Shown one piece after another: positions 33,974 through 42,092 of a stretch of DNA of 61,379 nucleotides. The notes below the pieces were generated by a model. It worked only from the letters and a program-made list of their open reading frames with translations, did not search any database and was not told the origin of the DNA. The first letter of the stretch is position 1; each line of letters begins with the position of its first letter. Location: assembly GCA_017634555.1 (NCBI GenBank), contig JAGBNF010000042.1:1-61379 (forward strand), given 5' to 3'. Source of the stretch: Eubacterium sp. Its GTDB lineage: Bacteria; Bacillota; Clostridia; Lachnospirales; Lachnospiraceae. Position numbers and translations under genes: made by a program.

Positions 33974-35956
33974 ATGTCAACAGAAAAGGGTAATTTAACA
34001 ATTAACAGCGAGAACATATTTCCTATAATCAAAAAGTGGCTTTACTCGGATCATGACATTTTTATCAGAGAGCTTATTTCTAACGGTGTTGATGCCGTAA
34101 CAAAGCTCAAGAGACTTTCTTCAATGGGTGAGGCTGATCTTCCGGACGGTAATAAATTCAGCGTTAAGGTACTTACCAGTCCTACAGAAAAGACCATTAC
34201 TTTTATAGATAACGGTATAGGAATGACAAGGGATGAGGTTGAGAAGTATATCAATCAGATCGCATTTTCAGGCGCAGCTGATTTCCTTGAGAAATATAAG
34301 GATAAAGACGCAAATGATCAGATAATCGGTCATTTCGGACTTGGTTTTTATTCTGCATTTATGGTAGCAGATAAGGTTACTATCGAGACGCTTTCATATC
34401 AGGAAGGTGCAGAGCCGGTTTACTGGGAGAGCGACGGCGGCACAACCTATGAGATGGGCGAGGGTAACTACAATGAGAGAGGTACAAGGATCACACTTTA
34501 CCTTTCTGATGACAGCCTTGAGTTTGCCAATGAATTCAGAGTAAAGGAAGTTATCAATAAGTACTGCTCATTCATGCCGGTAGAGATTTATTTTGTAAAT
34601 GAGGATGAGGCTAAGAAGCAGGAAGCTGAAATCGAAGTAGAGACTAAGAAGAAGTCAAGAAAAGCTGAGGAGGATGATCTGATCGGTGATGCTCCGGCTG
34701 AAGAGGAAGCTGAAGAAGAGAACGTTGAGGCAGATGCAGCTACAGCTGAGGATAAGAGTCCTAAGCCGCTCAACGATATTAATCCGCTCTGGATGAAGAC
34801 TCCTGGAGATTGTACAGATGAGGAATATAAGGACTTCTATCAGAAGGTATTCTATGATTTCAAGGAACCGATGTTCTGGATACATTTAAATATGGATTAT
34901 CCTTTCAATCTTAAGGGTATCCTTTACTTCCCAAGAATCAATCCGAATATGGATCAGCTTGAGGGAAAGGTAAAGCTTTACAACAATCAGGTATTCGTTG
35001 CAGATAACATCAAGGAGGTAATTCCTGAGTTTCTGCTTGTACTTAAGGGAATCATTGATTGTCCGGATCTTCCGCTTAATGTATCAAGAAGTGCTCTTCA
35101 GAATGACGGCTTTGTAAAGAAGATTTCTGATTATATTACAAAGAAGGTTGCTGACAAGCTTTCAGGAATGTTAAAGACAGACAGAGAAAGATATGAGAGC
35201 CTTTGGGAGGATATCTCACCATTCATCAAGTTCGGATGCCTTAAGGACGACAAGTTCAACGAGAAGATGGAAAAGGCTATGATCTTCCGTAATCTCGAAG
35301 GCAAGTATATATCTCTTCAGGAGTACCTCGATCAGGCTAAGGAAAAGCATGAGAACAAGGTATTCTATGTAAGTGATGAGCAGACACAGGCTCAGTATAT
35401 TGAAATGTTCAAGAAGGAAGGCATGGATGCTATCTTCCTTACACATAATATCGACAGCCCATACATTACAAGTATGGAAGCTAAGAACGAGGGTGTTAAG
35501 TTCCTTAGAATCGATTCTGATATCAGCGACAGCATGAAGGGTGAAGAGCTTTCTGAAGAGGACGCAAAGAACTATACAGAAAAGCTTACAGAAATCTTTA
35601 AGAAGGCTCTGGGTAAGGAAAAGCTTACCCTTGAGGCTCGTTCACTTAAGGATGAGAATGTTTCATCAATGATCCTTCAGTCTGAGGATCAGAGACGTAT
35701 GGCTGACATGATGAAGATCTACAGCATGGGCGGAATGAACTTCGGCGATTTCGGAGCAGATGCAGAAACACTTGTTTTGAATGTAAACAACAGCCTGGTT
35801 AAGTTTGTTATGGATAAGCCGGAGGATGAGCTTACACCTGAAGTATGTTGTCAGCTCTATGATCTTGCTGTTCTTGCAAACAGGCCACTTACAGCAGAAG
35901 AGCTTACACGTTTTGTGAAGAGAAGCAACGAACTGCTTGTTAAGCTTACAAAATAA
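33974..35956 (+). CDS. htpG: Hsp90-family chaperone HtpG with an acidic charged linker
   Basis: The start is ATG 33974, with AAGAGGT 8 bases upstream. The 660-residue protein has the GHKL ATPase N-domain (ELISNGVDAVTKLKRL, DNGIGMTRDEVEKY, GHFGLGFYSAFMVAD), middle domain (NVSRSALQND) and C-terminal dimer domain. Between N and M domains, about residues 211-262, lies an unusual stretch of Glu/Lys/Ala (KKKSRKAEEDDLIGD, AEEEAEEENVEAD). It resembles the charged linker of eukaryotic Hsp90, which most bacterial HtpG proteins lack. CIRCE upstream places it in the HrcA regulon. Confidence 0.95.
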   Translation: MSTEKGNLTINSENIFPIIKKWLYSDHDIFIRELISNGVDAVTKLKRLSSMGEADLPDGNKFSVKVLTSPTEKTITFIDNGIGMTRDEVEKYINQIAFSGAADFLEKYKDKDANDQIIGHFGLGFYSAFMVADKVTIETLSYQEGAEPVYWESDGGTTYEMGEGNYNERGTRITLYLSDDSLEFANEFRVKEVINKYCSFMPVEIYFVNEDEAKKQEAEIEVETKKKSRKAEEDDLIGDAPAEEEAEEENVEADAATAEDKSPKPLNDINPLWMKTPGDCTDEEYKDFYQKVFYDFKEPMFWIHLNMDYPFNLKGILYFPRINPNMDQLEGKVKLYNNQVFVADNIKEVIPEFLLVLKGIIDCPDLPLNVSRSALQNDGFVKKISDYITKKVADKLSGMLKTDRERYESLWEDISPFIKFGCLKDDKFNEKMEKAMIFRNLEGKYISLQEYLDQAKEKHENKVFYVSDEQTQAQYIEMFKKEGMDAIFLTHNIDSPYITSMEAKNEGVKFLRIDSDISDSMKGEELSEEDAKNYTEKLTEIFKKALGKEKLTLEARSLKDENVSSMILQSEDQRRMADMMKIYSMGGMNFGDFGADAETLVLNVNNSLVKFVMDKPEDELTPEVCCQLYDLAVLANRPLTAEELTRFVKRSNELLVKLTK

Positions 35957-35958
35957 GT

Positions 35959-35988
35959 TTGATGTGGAATTAAATACTTTATTATGAT
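35959..35988 (+). promoter_or_regulatory. Promoter candidate of the cysS operon
   Basis: TTGATG, 18-base spacer, TATGAT. It begins right after the htpG stop codon. Confidence 0.5.
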
Positions 35989-36029
35989 AAACTGAAGTCT
36001 CAAAGATTTTATTGAAAGGGCTTAAAACT

Positions 36030-37466
36030 ATGAAGATCTACAATACATTAACAAGAAGAAAGGAAGAGTTCGTTCCGATAAATCCGGGTAAGGTTGGCAT
36101 TTATGTCTGCGGACCTACTGTATATGATTTTATCCATATCGGAAATGCTCGTCCTCAGATCATTTTTGATACACTCAGAAGATACCTTGAATATAAGGGC
36201 TATGAGGTAAACTATGTATCGAACTTCACTGATGTTGACGATAAGATCATTAAAAGATCTATCGAGGAGAATATCGATGCATCCGCTATTTCAGAGAGAT
36301 TCATAGTTGAATGTAAGAAGGACATGGAAGATCTTAATGTTCGTCCGGCTAATGTTCATCCTCAGGCTACAAAAGAAATCCCTGACATGATCGAACTGGT
36401 TAAGGTTCTTATCGAAAAGGGACATGCATATGAGAAGAACGGTACGGTATATTTCAGAACAAGAAGCTTCCCTGAATACGGTAAGCTCTCACATAAGAAT
36501 ATAGATGATCTTGAGTCGGGACACAGAGCAGAAGCTCATCAGCTCAAGGTAAGCGGTGAGGACGAGAAGGAAGATCCGCTGGATTTCGTTCTCTGGAAGC
36601 CTAAGAAGGAAGGTGAGCCTTTCTGGAAATCACCATGGAGTGAAGGACGTCCGGGATGGCATCTTGAGTGCTCATGCATGGCTAAGAAGTATATCGGCGG
36701 AACTATCGACATTCATGCCGGTGGAGAGGACCTGATATTCCCTCATCATGAAAATGAGATTGCTCAGAGTGAAGCTGCAAACGGTACAACATTTGCGAAC
36801 TACTGGATGCATAACGGATTCCTGAAGATAAACGGAGACAAGATGTCAAAGTCTCTCGGTAATTTCTTTACAGTAAGAGATATCTGCTCAAAGTATGATC
36901 CTCAGGTTTTCAGATTCTTTATGCTTACAGCACAGTACAGAACTCCGCTTAATTTCTCGGAGGAGCTTGTTTTAGATGCTGCAAAGGGACTTGAGAGAAT
37001 CGTTAACGGTGCCGAGAAGCTTAAGGGTATCGTTGAGAAGGATAATAAGAAGCCTATGACTGATGAGGAAAACAGAATCATCAGCGAGGAGCTTCCTAAG
37101 TATGTTGAGAAGTTTGAGGCTGCTATGGATGATGACCTTAACACAGCCGATGCAATTTCAACTATTTTCGAGCTTATAAGATTTACAAATGCAAGTACGG
37201 ATACGGAGTCATCTTCGGATTTCGCAAAGGCATTGTATGATACATTATTTACACTTGCAGATACTGTACTCGGTGTACATATTGAGAGAAAGGCTGGGGA
37301 GATGGCATCAGATGATGTTGCTGAAATCGAGGCACTTATCGCTGAAAGAACAGCAGCTAAGAAGGCAAAGGATTTTGCTGCAGCAGATGCTATAAGAGCG
37401 AAGCTTCTTGATATGGGTATTATTATCGAGGATACCAGAGAGGGCGTAAAGTGGAAGAAGGCTTAG
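36030..37466 (+). CDS. cysS: Cysteinyl-tRNA synthetase
   Basis: The start is ATG 36030 with GAAAGGG 9 bases upstream, not the in-frame TTG at 36012. The 478-residue class I synthetase shows GPTVYDFIHIGNARP (HIGH motif), the zinc-binding ECSCMAKKYIGG and IFPHHENEIAQSE, and DKMSKSLGNF (KMSKS). It charges tRNA-Cys. Its 3' end overlaps mrnC by 16 bases, opening a cysS-mrnC-rlmB-sigma operon as in Bacillus and Clostridia. No T-box is seen upstream. Confidence 0.96.
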   Translation: MKIYNTLTRRKEEFVPINPGKVGIYVCGPTVYDFIHIGNARPQIIFDTLRRYLEYKGYEVNYVSNFTDVDDKIIKRSIEENIDASAISERFIVECKKDMEDLNVRPANVHPQATKEIPDMIELVKVLIEKGHAYEKNGTVYFRTRSFPEYGKLSHKNIDDLESGHRAEAHQLKVSGEDEKEDPLDFVLWKPKKEGEPFWKSPWSEGRPGWHLECSCMAKKYIGGTIDIHAGGEDLIFPHHENEIAQSEAANGTTFANYWMHNGFLKINGDKMSKSLGNFFTVRDICSKYDPQVFRFFMLTAQYRTPLNFSEELVLDAAKGLERIVNGAEKLKGIVEKDNKKPMTDEENRIISEELPKYVEKFEAAMDDDLNTADAISTIFELIRFTNASTDTESSSDFAKALYDTLFTLADTVLGVHIERKAGEMASDDVAEIEALIAERTAAKKAKDFAAADAIRAKLLDMGIIIEDTREGVKWKKA

Positions 37467-37858
37467 ATGTGCGAAAGAAATATTCCATGTATTCTCCGCT
37501 GACACTGGCGTATATGGGAGACAGTGTATTTGATCTTTTGATCAAGGAATATATTGTCGGCCACCACAATATGCAGGTGGAGAAGTTCCATAAGAGAGTA
37601 TCGAATATAGTGTGCGCGAGAAATCAGGCGGCATTTATGGATGCACATTTGGAGCTTTTTACTGAGGAGGAACAGGAAGTATATAACAGGGGTAGAAATG
37701 CTTCTGTTCATACTAAGGCTAAAAATGCGTCTATGGCTGAGTATAAGAAGGCTACCGGATTTGAAGCAGTGATAGGATATCTCCATCTCTGCGGAATGAA
37801 GGACAGGCTTGATGTTATTATCAATCAGATGCTTGATGATGCGGGAGAATTGATGTGA
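37451..37858 (+). CDS. mrnC: Mini-ribonuclease III
   Basis: This 135-residue protein is a dsRNA-binding-domain-less RNase III that matures 23S rRNA. The single RNase III fold carries LAYMGDSVFDLLIKEY with the catalytic Asp, and FHKRVSNIVCARNQA. The start is GTG 37451 inside cysS; the stop shares bases with the rlmB start. Placement between cysS and rlmB is the classic Firmicutes order. Confidence 0.93.
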   Translation: MEEGLDVRKKYSMYSPLTLAYMGDSVFDLLIKEYIVGHHNMQVEKFHKRVSNIVCARNQAAFMDAHLELFTEEEQEVYNRGRNASVHTKAKNASMAEYKKATGFEAVIGYLHLCGMKDRLDVIINQMLDDAGELM

Positions 37859-38721
37859 CCTACGATCATAAGAATAATAAGAAAAATTATAAGAATCATA
37901 ATGGCCGTGACGGACGTAACAGGAATGACAGGTTCCCTAAAAATGTACCGGAGGACGAGCTTGCTTCTGAAGTGACTGAAGCTGACGATGAATCCGATAT
38001 CGTTGAGGGACGTAATGCCGTTCTTGAGGCTGTCCGTTCGGGCAGATCCATAGATAAGCTCTACCTTCAGGAAGGTGTAAGGGATAACAGCATTGCGATA
38101 ATCCTTTCGATGCTGAAGGGCACGGGAGCTATAATCAATTATTGTGACAAGCAGATACTCGATCAGATGTCCGTTACGGGAAAGCATCAGGGCGTCATTG
38201 CGAGATGTGCTGCTTATCAGTATTCTGAGATTGAGGATATCTTTGCCAAGGCTGAGGAGAAGGGAGAGGATCCTTTCGTATTCATACTTGATGAGATAGA
38301 AGATCCTCACAATCTCGGAGCTATCATAAGAACAGCAAACCTTGCAGGTGCACACGGAGTGATAATCCCGAAGCACAGAGCAGCCGGACTTACAGCGGTT
38401 GTTGCGAAGGCTTCAGCAGGAGCTCTTAATTATACACCTGTAGTAAAGGTTACAAATATAACAAAGACTATAGAAGAACTGAAGGAACGCGGTCTTTGGT
38501 TTGCATGTGCCGATATGGATGGAGAAGTTATGTACAAGGCAAATCTCAAGGGGCCGATAGGACTTGTTATCGGAAATGAAGGCAAGGGCGTTTCAAGACT
38601 TGTTAGAGATAATTGTGATTATGTTGTAAGTATCCCGATGAAGGGCGATATAGATTCACTTAACGCATCCGTTGCGGCAGGTGTTATCGCGTTTGAGATT
38701 GTCAGACAAAGGATGAGTTAA
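37855..38721 (+). CDS. rlmB: 23S rRNA (guanosine-2'-O-)-methyltransferase RlmB (TrmH/SpoU family)
   Basis: The start is GTG 37855, overlapping the mrnC stop, with GGGAGAA upstream. The 288-residue protein has a basic, Asn/Lys-rich N-terminal extension (about 1-45), a SpoU substrate-binding domain (VEGRNAVLEAVRSGRSIDKLY) and a SpoU methyltransferase knot domain with DEIEDPHNLGAIIRTAN, VIGNEGKGVSRLV and IPMKGDIDSLNASVAAG. It methylates a conserved 23S peptidyl-transferase guanosine using S-adenosylmethionine. Confidence 0.93.
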   Translation: MTYDHKNNKKNYKNHNGRDGRNRNDRFPKNVPEDELASEVTEADDESDIVEGRNAVLEAVRSGRSIDKLYLQEGVRDNSIAIILSMLKGTGAIINYCDKQILDQMSVTGKHQGVIARCAAYQYSEIEDIFAKAEEKGEDPFVFILDEIEDPHNLGAIIRTANLAGAHGVIIPKHRAAGLTAVVAKASAGALNYTPVVKVTNITKTIEELKERGLWFACADMDGEVMYKANLKGPIGLVIGNEGKGVSRLVRDNCDYVVSIPMKGDIDSLNASVAAGVIAFEIVRQRMS

Positions 38722-39324
38722 ATGTCAGATAAGGATTATAGTGCTTATTCGGATACGGAACTGGTTGAAATGTCCAAGGGCGGAGATTTCGATGCAGAAG
38801 AGTATCTGATCAATAAGTACAGCTATATAGTCAGATACGAGATACGATTTCTCTATATCGTCGGTGCTGAGGTTGAAGACCTTATGCAGGAGGGGATGAT
38901 AGGGCTGTTTTCTGCTATAAGAAGCTATGATTTAGGTTCCAAGGCGAAGTTCAGCACATTTGCTACTACCTGTATCAGAAACAGAGTCAATACCTTTATC
39001 AAGACCAATAACCGAGAGAAGCATATTCCGCTTAATACTTATATTTCCATATATTCCGGTGAGGATGAAGAGGATGAGGTGCCGATATATGAGCAGCTTA
39101 TCGATGAATCTCCGGGACCTGAGGAAGAGGTTATTGAGAGCGAGCGCTTCAGAGAAATGTACGCCGAACTGGATAAGCGTCTCAGTCATGTGGAAGGAAC
39201 TGTGGCAAAGCTCTATATATCAGGCAGATCCCGTGCAGAGATTGCTGAGGCTATCGGAAAAGACGAGAAGTCCGTAAATAACGCCCTTACCAGGATCCGC
39301 AATAAACTCAAAGGTAATAATTGA
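38722..39324 (+). CDS. Sigma-70 family factor, SigH-like
   Basis: This 200-residue factor has region 2 (EYLINKYSYIVRYEIRFLY, EVEDLMQEGMIGLFSAIRSYD, KFSTFATTCIRNRVNTFIK) and region 4 (about 145-195, KLYISGRSRAEIAEAIGKDEKSVNNALTRI). Organisation and its place after cysS-mrnC-rlmB match the stationary-phase/sporulation factor SigH of Bacillus, although the intervening yacP gene is absent. Whether it acts in sporulation here is unknown. It starts at the base after the rlmB stop. The tRNA-Thr promoter overlaps its stop codon. Confidence 0.88.
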   Translation: MSDKDYSAYSDTELVEMSKGGDFDAEEYLINKYSYIVRYEIRFLYIVGAEVEDLMQEGMIGLFSAIRSYDLGSKAKFSTFATTCIRNRVNTFIKTNNREKHIPLNTYISIYSGEDEEDEVPIYEQLIDESPGPEEEVIESERFREMYAELDKRLSHVEGTVAKLYISGRSRAEIAEAIGKDEKSVNNALTRIRNKLKGNN

Positions 39325-39349
39325 CAAAAGACGATTTATATTTTATTAT
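39321..39349 (+). promoter_or_regulatory. Promoter of tRNA-Thr
   Basis: TTGACA, 17-base spacer, TATTAT; the -35 overlaps the stop of the sigma gene. Start near 39356, about 10 bases before the tRNA. Confidence 0.8.
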
Positions 39350-39365
39350 AAGGAAGCTGTTTAAT

Positions 39366-39438
39366 GCTGTTATAGCTCAGACGGTAGAGCGCAACATCGG
39401 TAATGTTGAGGTCACGGGTTCGATTCCCGTTAGCAGCT
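39366..39438 (+). tRNA. tRNA-Thr (anticodon GGT) with C33
   Basis: The cloverleaf is complete: acceptor GCTGTTA/TAGCAGC (one G-U), D-arm GCTCAGACGGTAGAGC, anticodon arm CAACA-TCGGTAA-TGTTG, T-arm ACGGG-TTCGATT-CCCGT, no encoded CCA. The anticodon GGT reads ACC/ACU. Position 33 is C where elongator tRNAs almost always have U. Confidence 0.92.
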
Positions 39439-39450
39439 TGTGAAAATCGA

Positions 39451-39572
39451 GCAAAAGTCACAAATCCGCGAAGCGGATGTGCCGAAAGAAAATAGAGTCC
39501 GTTAAGCTTGCTTAATACGGACTCTATTTTTTTGAGGTATATATCTGCCTCCGGCAGATATGTGACTTTTGC
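39451..39572. repeat. Multi-hairpin intergenic element B
   Basis: The 12-bp perfect outer arms GCAAAAGTCACA (39451-39462) and TGTGACTTTTGC (39561-39572) enclose three hairpins: ATCCGC-GAA-GCGGAT (39464-39478), a terminator (39491-39533) with nested AAGC/GCTT, and ATATCTGCC-TCC-GGCAGATAT (39541-39561). The architecture is the same as the element at 50834-50956. It lies directly after tRNA-Thr in a 312-base gene-free stretch. Confidence 0.7.
39491..39533 (+). terminator. Terminator of tRNA-Thr, central arm of element B
   Basis: AATAGAGTCCG and CGGACTCTATT form an 11-bp stem with nested AAGC/GCTT, then a T-run. Confidence 0.85.
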
Positions 39573-39575
39573 GAG

Positions 39576-39666
39576 ATCACATCATCGCCGTGATGTGGGT
39601 TTTAACCCACATTACGGCGATGTGCTTTGTTGCGGCGATGTGCATTAACCCACATTACGGCGATGT
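39576..39666. repeat. Tandem hairpin-forming repeats TTAACCCACATTACGGCGATGT
   Basis: The unit beginning TTAACCCACATTACGGCG (22 bases in all) occurs at 39602-39623 and 39645-39666, 43 bases apart. The first copy pairs with an inverted partner just upstream (about 39579-39601) to form a hairpin of about 20 bp around ATGTGGGTT/AACCCACAT. A partial GCGGCGATGTG lies between the copies. No protein is encoded. Confidence 0.65.
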
Positions 39667-39681
39667 ATTCTAAAAAACATA

Positions 39682-39710
39682 TTGACAACATAATATCAAT
39701 ATGATAATAT
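39682..39710 (+). promoter_or_regulatory. Promoter of the TerB-like gene
   Basis: TTGACA, 17-base spacer, TAATAT; leader of about 35 bases containing AAGGGAGG. Confidence 0.75.
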
Positions 39711-39750
39711 CTATACCATAGTAATCAATTCAAAAGGGAGGTTTTGTGTT

Positions 39751-40215
39751 ATGGGTATTTTCAGTGATATGATGAACAAGCTTACAAGCGATGAGGCTGC
39801 TGCATCAAGCGTTCAGCCGATTCAGGAAGAGGTAAAGCAGGAAGCTCCTCAGACTACAGTTCCAATAAATCTTGATAAGCTTGCTATAGCAACAGCAGCG
39901 CTTTCTATCTATACAGCGGCGTGTGACGGAAAGATTACACTTGATGAGTTCTTTGAGGTTGAGCTTGGAATAGGGGCTATCAACTCAAAGGCAAAGATTT
40001 CTGATGAGGCCAATGCGGTTATCAAGCAGATTACAACAAATCACAATATTACATGGGATGAAGTTCAGAATTACCTTGATAATATTCGCACAGAAGACCT
40101 TATTACGATGAAGAGAGTACTTAATGACATAGTTCTTTCTTCTAACGGAGTAGAGGAAGCTGAGAAGAAGGTTATGGATGACTTTGATGCTTATATTGAG
40201 GAGCGCAGTAAGTAA
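39751..40215 (+). CDS. TerB-like small acidic protein
   Basis: This 154-residue cytoplasmic protein has a disordered Gln/Glu/Ala-rich segment (about 15-40) followed by an all-helical domain with AACDGKITLDEFFEVELGIG. That resembles the TerB (tellurite-resistance-like) helical fold with its acidic DGK..E motif. The role of such stand-alone domains is not settled; metal or membrane-stress sensing is suggested for the family. It has its own promoter and terminator. Confidence 0.6.
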   Translation: MGIFSDMMNKLTSDEAAASSVQPIQEEVKQEAPQTTVPINLDKLAIATAALSIYTAACDGKITLDEFFEVELGIGAINSKAKISDEANAVIKQITTNHNITWDEVQNYLDNIRTEDLITMKRVLNDIVLSSNGVEEAEKKVMDDFDAYIEERSK

Positions 40216-40244
40216 ATCATAGAATAATATATAATGATCATTAG

Positions 40245-40271
40245 GAGATCTGCATATGCAGGTCTCTTTTT
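40245..40271 (+). terminator. Terminator after the TerB-like gene
   Basis: GAGATCTGC and GCAGGTCTC pair (one G-U) around ATAT, followed by TTTTT. Confidence 0.85.
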
Positions 40272-40292
40272 ATGGTATATCCAAGCTTTTCC

Positions 40293-40321
40293 TTTGTTTA
40301 TCGCATATTTTGTGTTATAAT
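40293..40321 (+). promoter_or_regulatory. Promoter of the dockerin/cohesin pair
   Basis: TTTGTT, 17-base spacer, TATAAT; leader of about 50 bases to the ATG at 40380. Confidence 0.5.
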
Positions 40322-40379
40322 ACATATATCTATGCGTTTTGGCACAAGATTTTCCGTTTTGATTTTATAGGGGTGAGAC

Positions 40380-42056
40380 ATGCTTGGGATTTTTAAAAAC
40401 AAAAAGTTCAGAGCTTTACCGATATTAATGTCGATGTGTATCATAGCGGTTACATTTTTCATGAACTGTCCTACAGTATGGGCAGATGATGAGGATGAAT
40501 CAGATAGTTCATGGGAAGAATCTGATGATTCTGCTATGCTGGCTACGGATTCCGATCCTGAGGCATATGATCTTTCACTGGATTATGATTTTGAAAGTTT
40601 CCTCGACGGTCAGGGATTCCCTGAGAGCTACAGAGGATTTTTGAGAGATCTACATGCGAGCCATCCTTCATGGACATTTTATTCGGTTCAGACAGGTATA
40701 GACTGGTATGATCTTGTGGAGAATGAGAGAAATAAGGCCGGACAGGTCAAGAATCTTGTTTACTGCTCATCCTATGAACCGAATTATAACTGGCGTTCTA
40801 CGGAAGTCGGCTATGATTATGATACAAATACCTGGTATCCGTATGACGGTACAACATGGTATGCGGCTTCGAATGATATTGTAAGATATTATCTCGATCC
40901 GAGAACATATCTTTATGAGGGCTATATATTCTGTTTTGAATCACTGTCATATCAGGAAGGCATGCAGAATAGAAGCGGAGTTGAGGCAATCCTGAGCGGA
41001 TCCTTCATGTATGATGCTTATCCGCCGGGAGAATGGCAGCTTTATTCTGAGATCATCATGGATGCTGCGGCTGAGAGTGGTGCAAGCCCTTATCATCTGG
41101 CTTCAAGAATGAAGCAGGAAATGGGAAATGAGATGGGAGTTGCGGCTTCGGGCGATAGCAGCTCTTATCCGGGAATATATAATTACTTCAATATCGGTGC
41201 CGTAGATACACCGAGCGGTTCGGCTGTTTATAACGGACTCAGCTGGGCGGCAAGTGACGGAAGCTATGGAAGACCATGGGACAGCCCATGGAAGTCCATA
41301 GTCGGAGGAGCTGAATTCCTTGCGCAGTCATATATCTCATGCGGACAGGATACGCTTTATACACAGAAGTTTAATGTTACAAATACTTCGTGTTTATTCT
41401 ATCATCAGTATATGTCAAATATTCAGGCGCCGGCAAACGAGGGCTATTCACAGTACAGAGCCTATGCAGCAAACGGACTGCTTGATTCTTCTATAGTGTT
41501 TAAGATACCGGTTTACGAGAATATGCCGGATTATCCGGTTTCAAAGCCGTCAGAGAGCGGTACACCGAATGATTATCTTGCATATCTTTCAATCGACGGA
41601 TATTCACTTACACCTTCGTTCAGAAGTGATGTGGTTGATTATTCGCTCATAGTTGATGAGTCTGTATCAAGTATCAATATTTCAGCAGCGGCAGCAGCCG
41701 GTTCGTCAAATGTTAACGGTACCGGAAATATCAGTCTGTACGAAGGAACAAATAAGCTGGTAGTTTCTGTAACCTCAGATACGGGAAGCGTAAGAAATTA
41801 CAACATCACCGTTGTAAGAGGTTCAGGCGGATCGCCGGGCGGTTCAAACGCTCCTTCGGGAGGAAGAGGCGATATCAACGGAGACGGAAAGATAAGCGCA
41901 CTTGATATAGTTAAGATTCAGAGACTTATCGTCGGTATTGATGAAAAAACAGATGCCATATTCTCTGTAGCGGATGTTAACGGAGACGGAAAGATAAGTG
42001 CACTTGATATAGTTAAGATACAGAGACATATAGTAGGTCTTGAAACTATAGATTAA
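40380..42056 (+). CDS. Secreted glucosaminidase-like protein with cadherin-like and dockerin domains
   Basis: The 558-residue protein has a signal peptide (about 1-35, ending VWADDED), an acidic segment, and a catalytic region (about 75-385) typical of GH73-like endo-beta-N-acetylglucosaminidases, with SPYHLASRMKQEMGNEMG carrying the likely catalytic Glu. A cadherin-like beta-sandwich follows (about 400-480; YLAYLSIDGYSLTPSF to NYNITVVRG), then a Gly/Ser linker and two dockerin type I repeats (about 496-558): DINGDGKISALDIVKIQR and DVNGDGKISALDIVKIQR, each with the calcium-loop pattern DxNGDGxxxxxD. The enzyme would be secreted and docked through cohesin contact. AGGGGTGAG precedes the ATG. 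The cohesin-like gene starts 36 bases downstream. Confidence 0.85.
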   Translation: MLGIFKNKKFRALPILMSMCIIAVTFFMNCPTVWADDEDESDSSWEESDDSAMLATDSDPEAYDLSLDYDFESFLDGQGFPESYRGFLRDLHASHPSWTFYSVQTGIDWYDLVENERNKAGQVKNLVYCSSYEPNYNWRSTEVGYDYDTNTWYPYDGTTWYAASNDIVRYYLDPRTYLYEGYIFCFESLSYQEGMQNRSGVEAILSGSFMYDAYPPGEWQLYSEIIMDAAAESGASPYHLASRMKQEMGNEMGVAASGDSSSYPGIYNYFNIGAVDTPSGSAVYNGLSWAASDGSYGRPWDSPWKSIVGGAEFLAQSYISCGQDTLYTQKFNVTNTSCLFYHQYMSNIQAPANEGYSQYRAYAANGLLDSSIVFKIPVYENMPDYPVSKPSESGTPNDYLAYLSIDGYSLTPSFRSDVVDYSLIVDESVSSINISAAAAAGSSNVNGTGNISLYEGTNKLVVSVTSDTGSVRNYNITVVRGSGGSPGGSNAPSGGRGDINGDGKISALDIVKIQRLIVGIDEKTDAIFSVADVNGDGKISALDIVKIQRHIVGLETID

Positions 42057-42092
42057 TGTATTGATAGAATGTATATTTGAGGAGATGTTAAC

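Noticed and set aside
35957-36029. Possible T-box leader upstream of cysS (also checked before glnS, glyS and argH)
   Set aside because: No T-box consensus of the TGGNACC type and no specifier-loop structure is visible; the leaders are too short.
39602-39666. Two identical 22-base repeats that could suggest a CRISPR array
   Set aside because: There are only two full copies, the spacing carries a partial third copy rather than unique spacers, and no cas gene is nearby.
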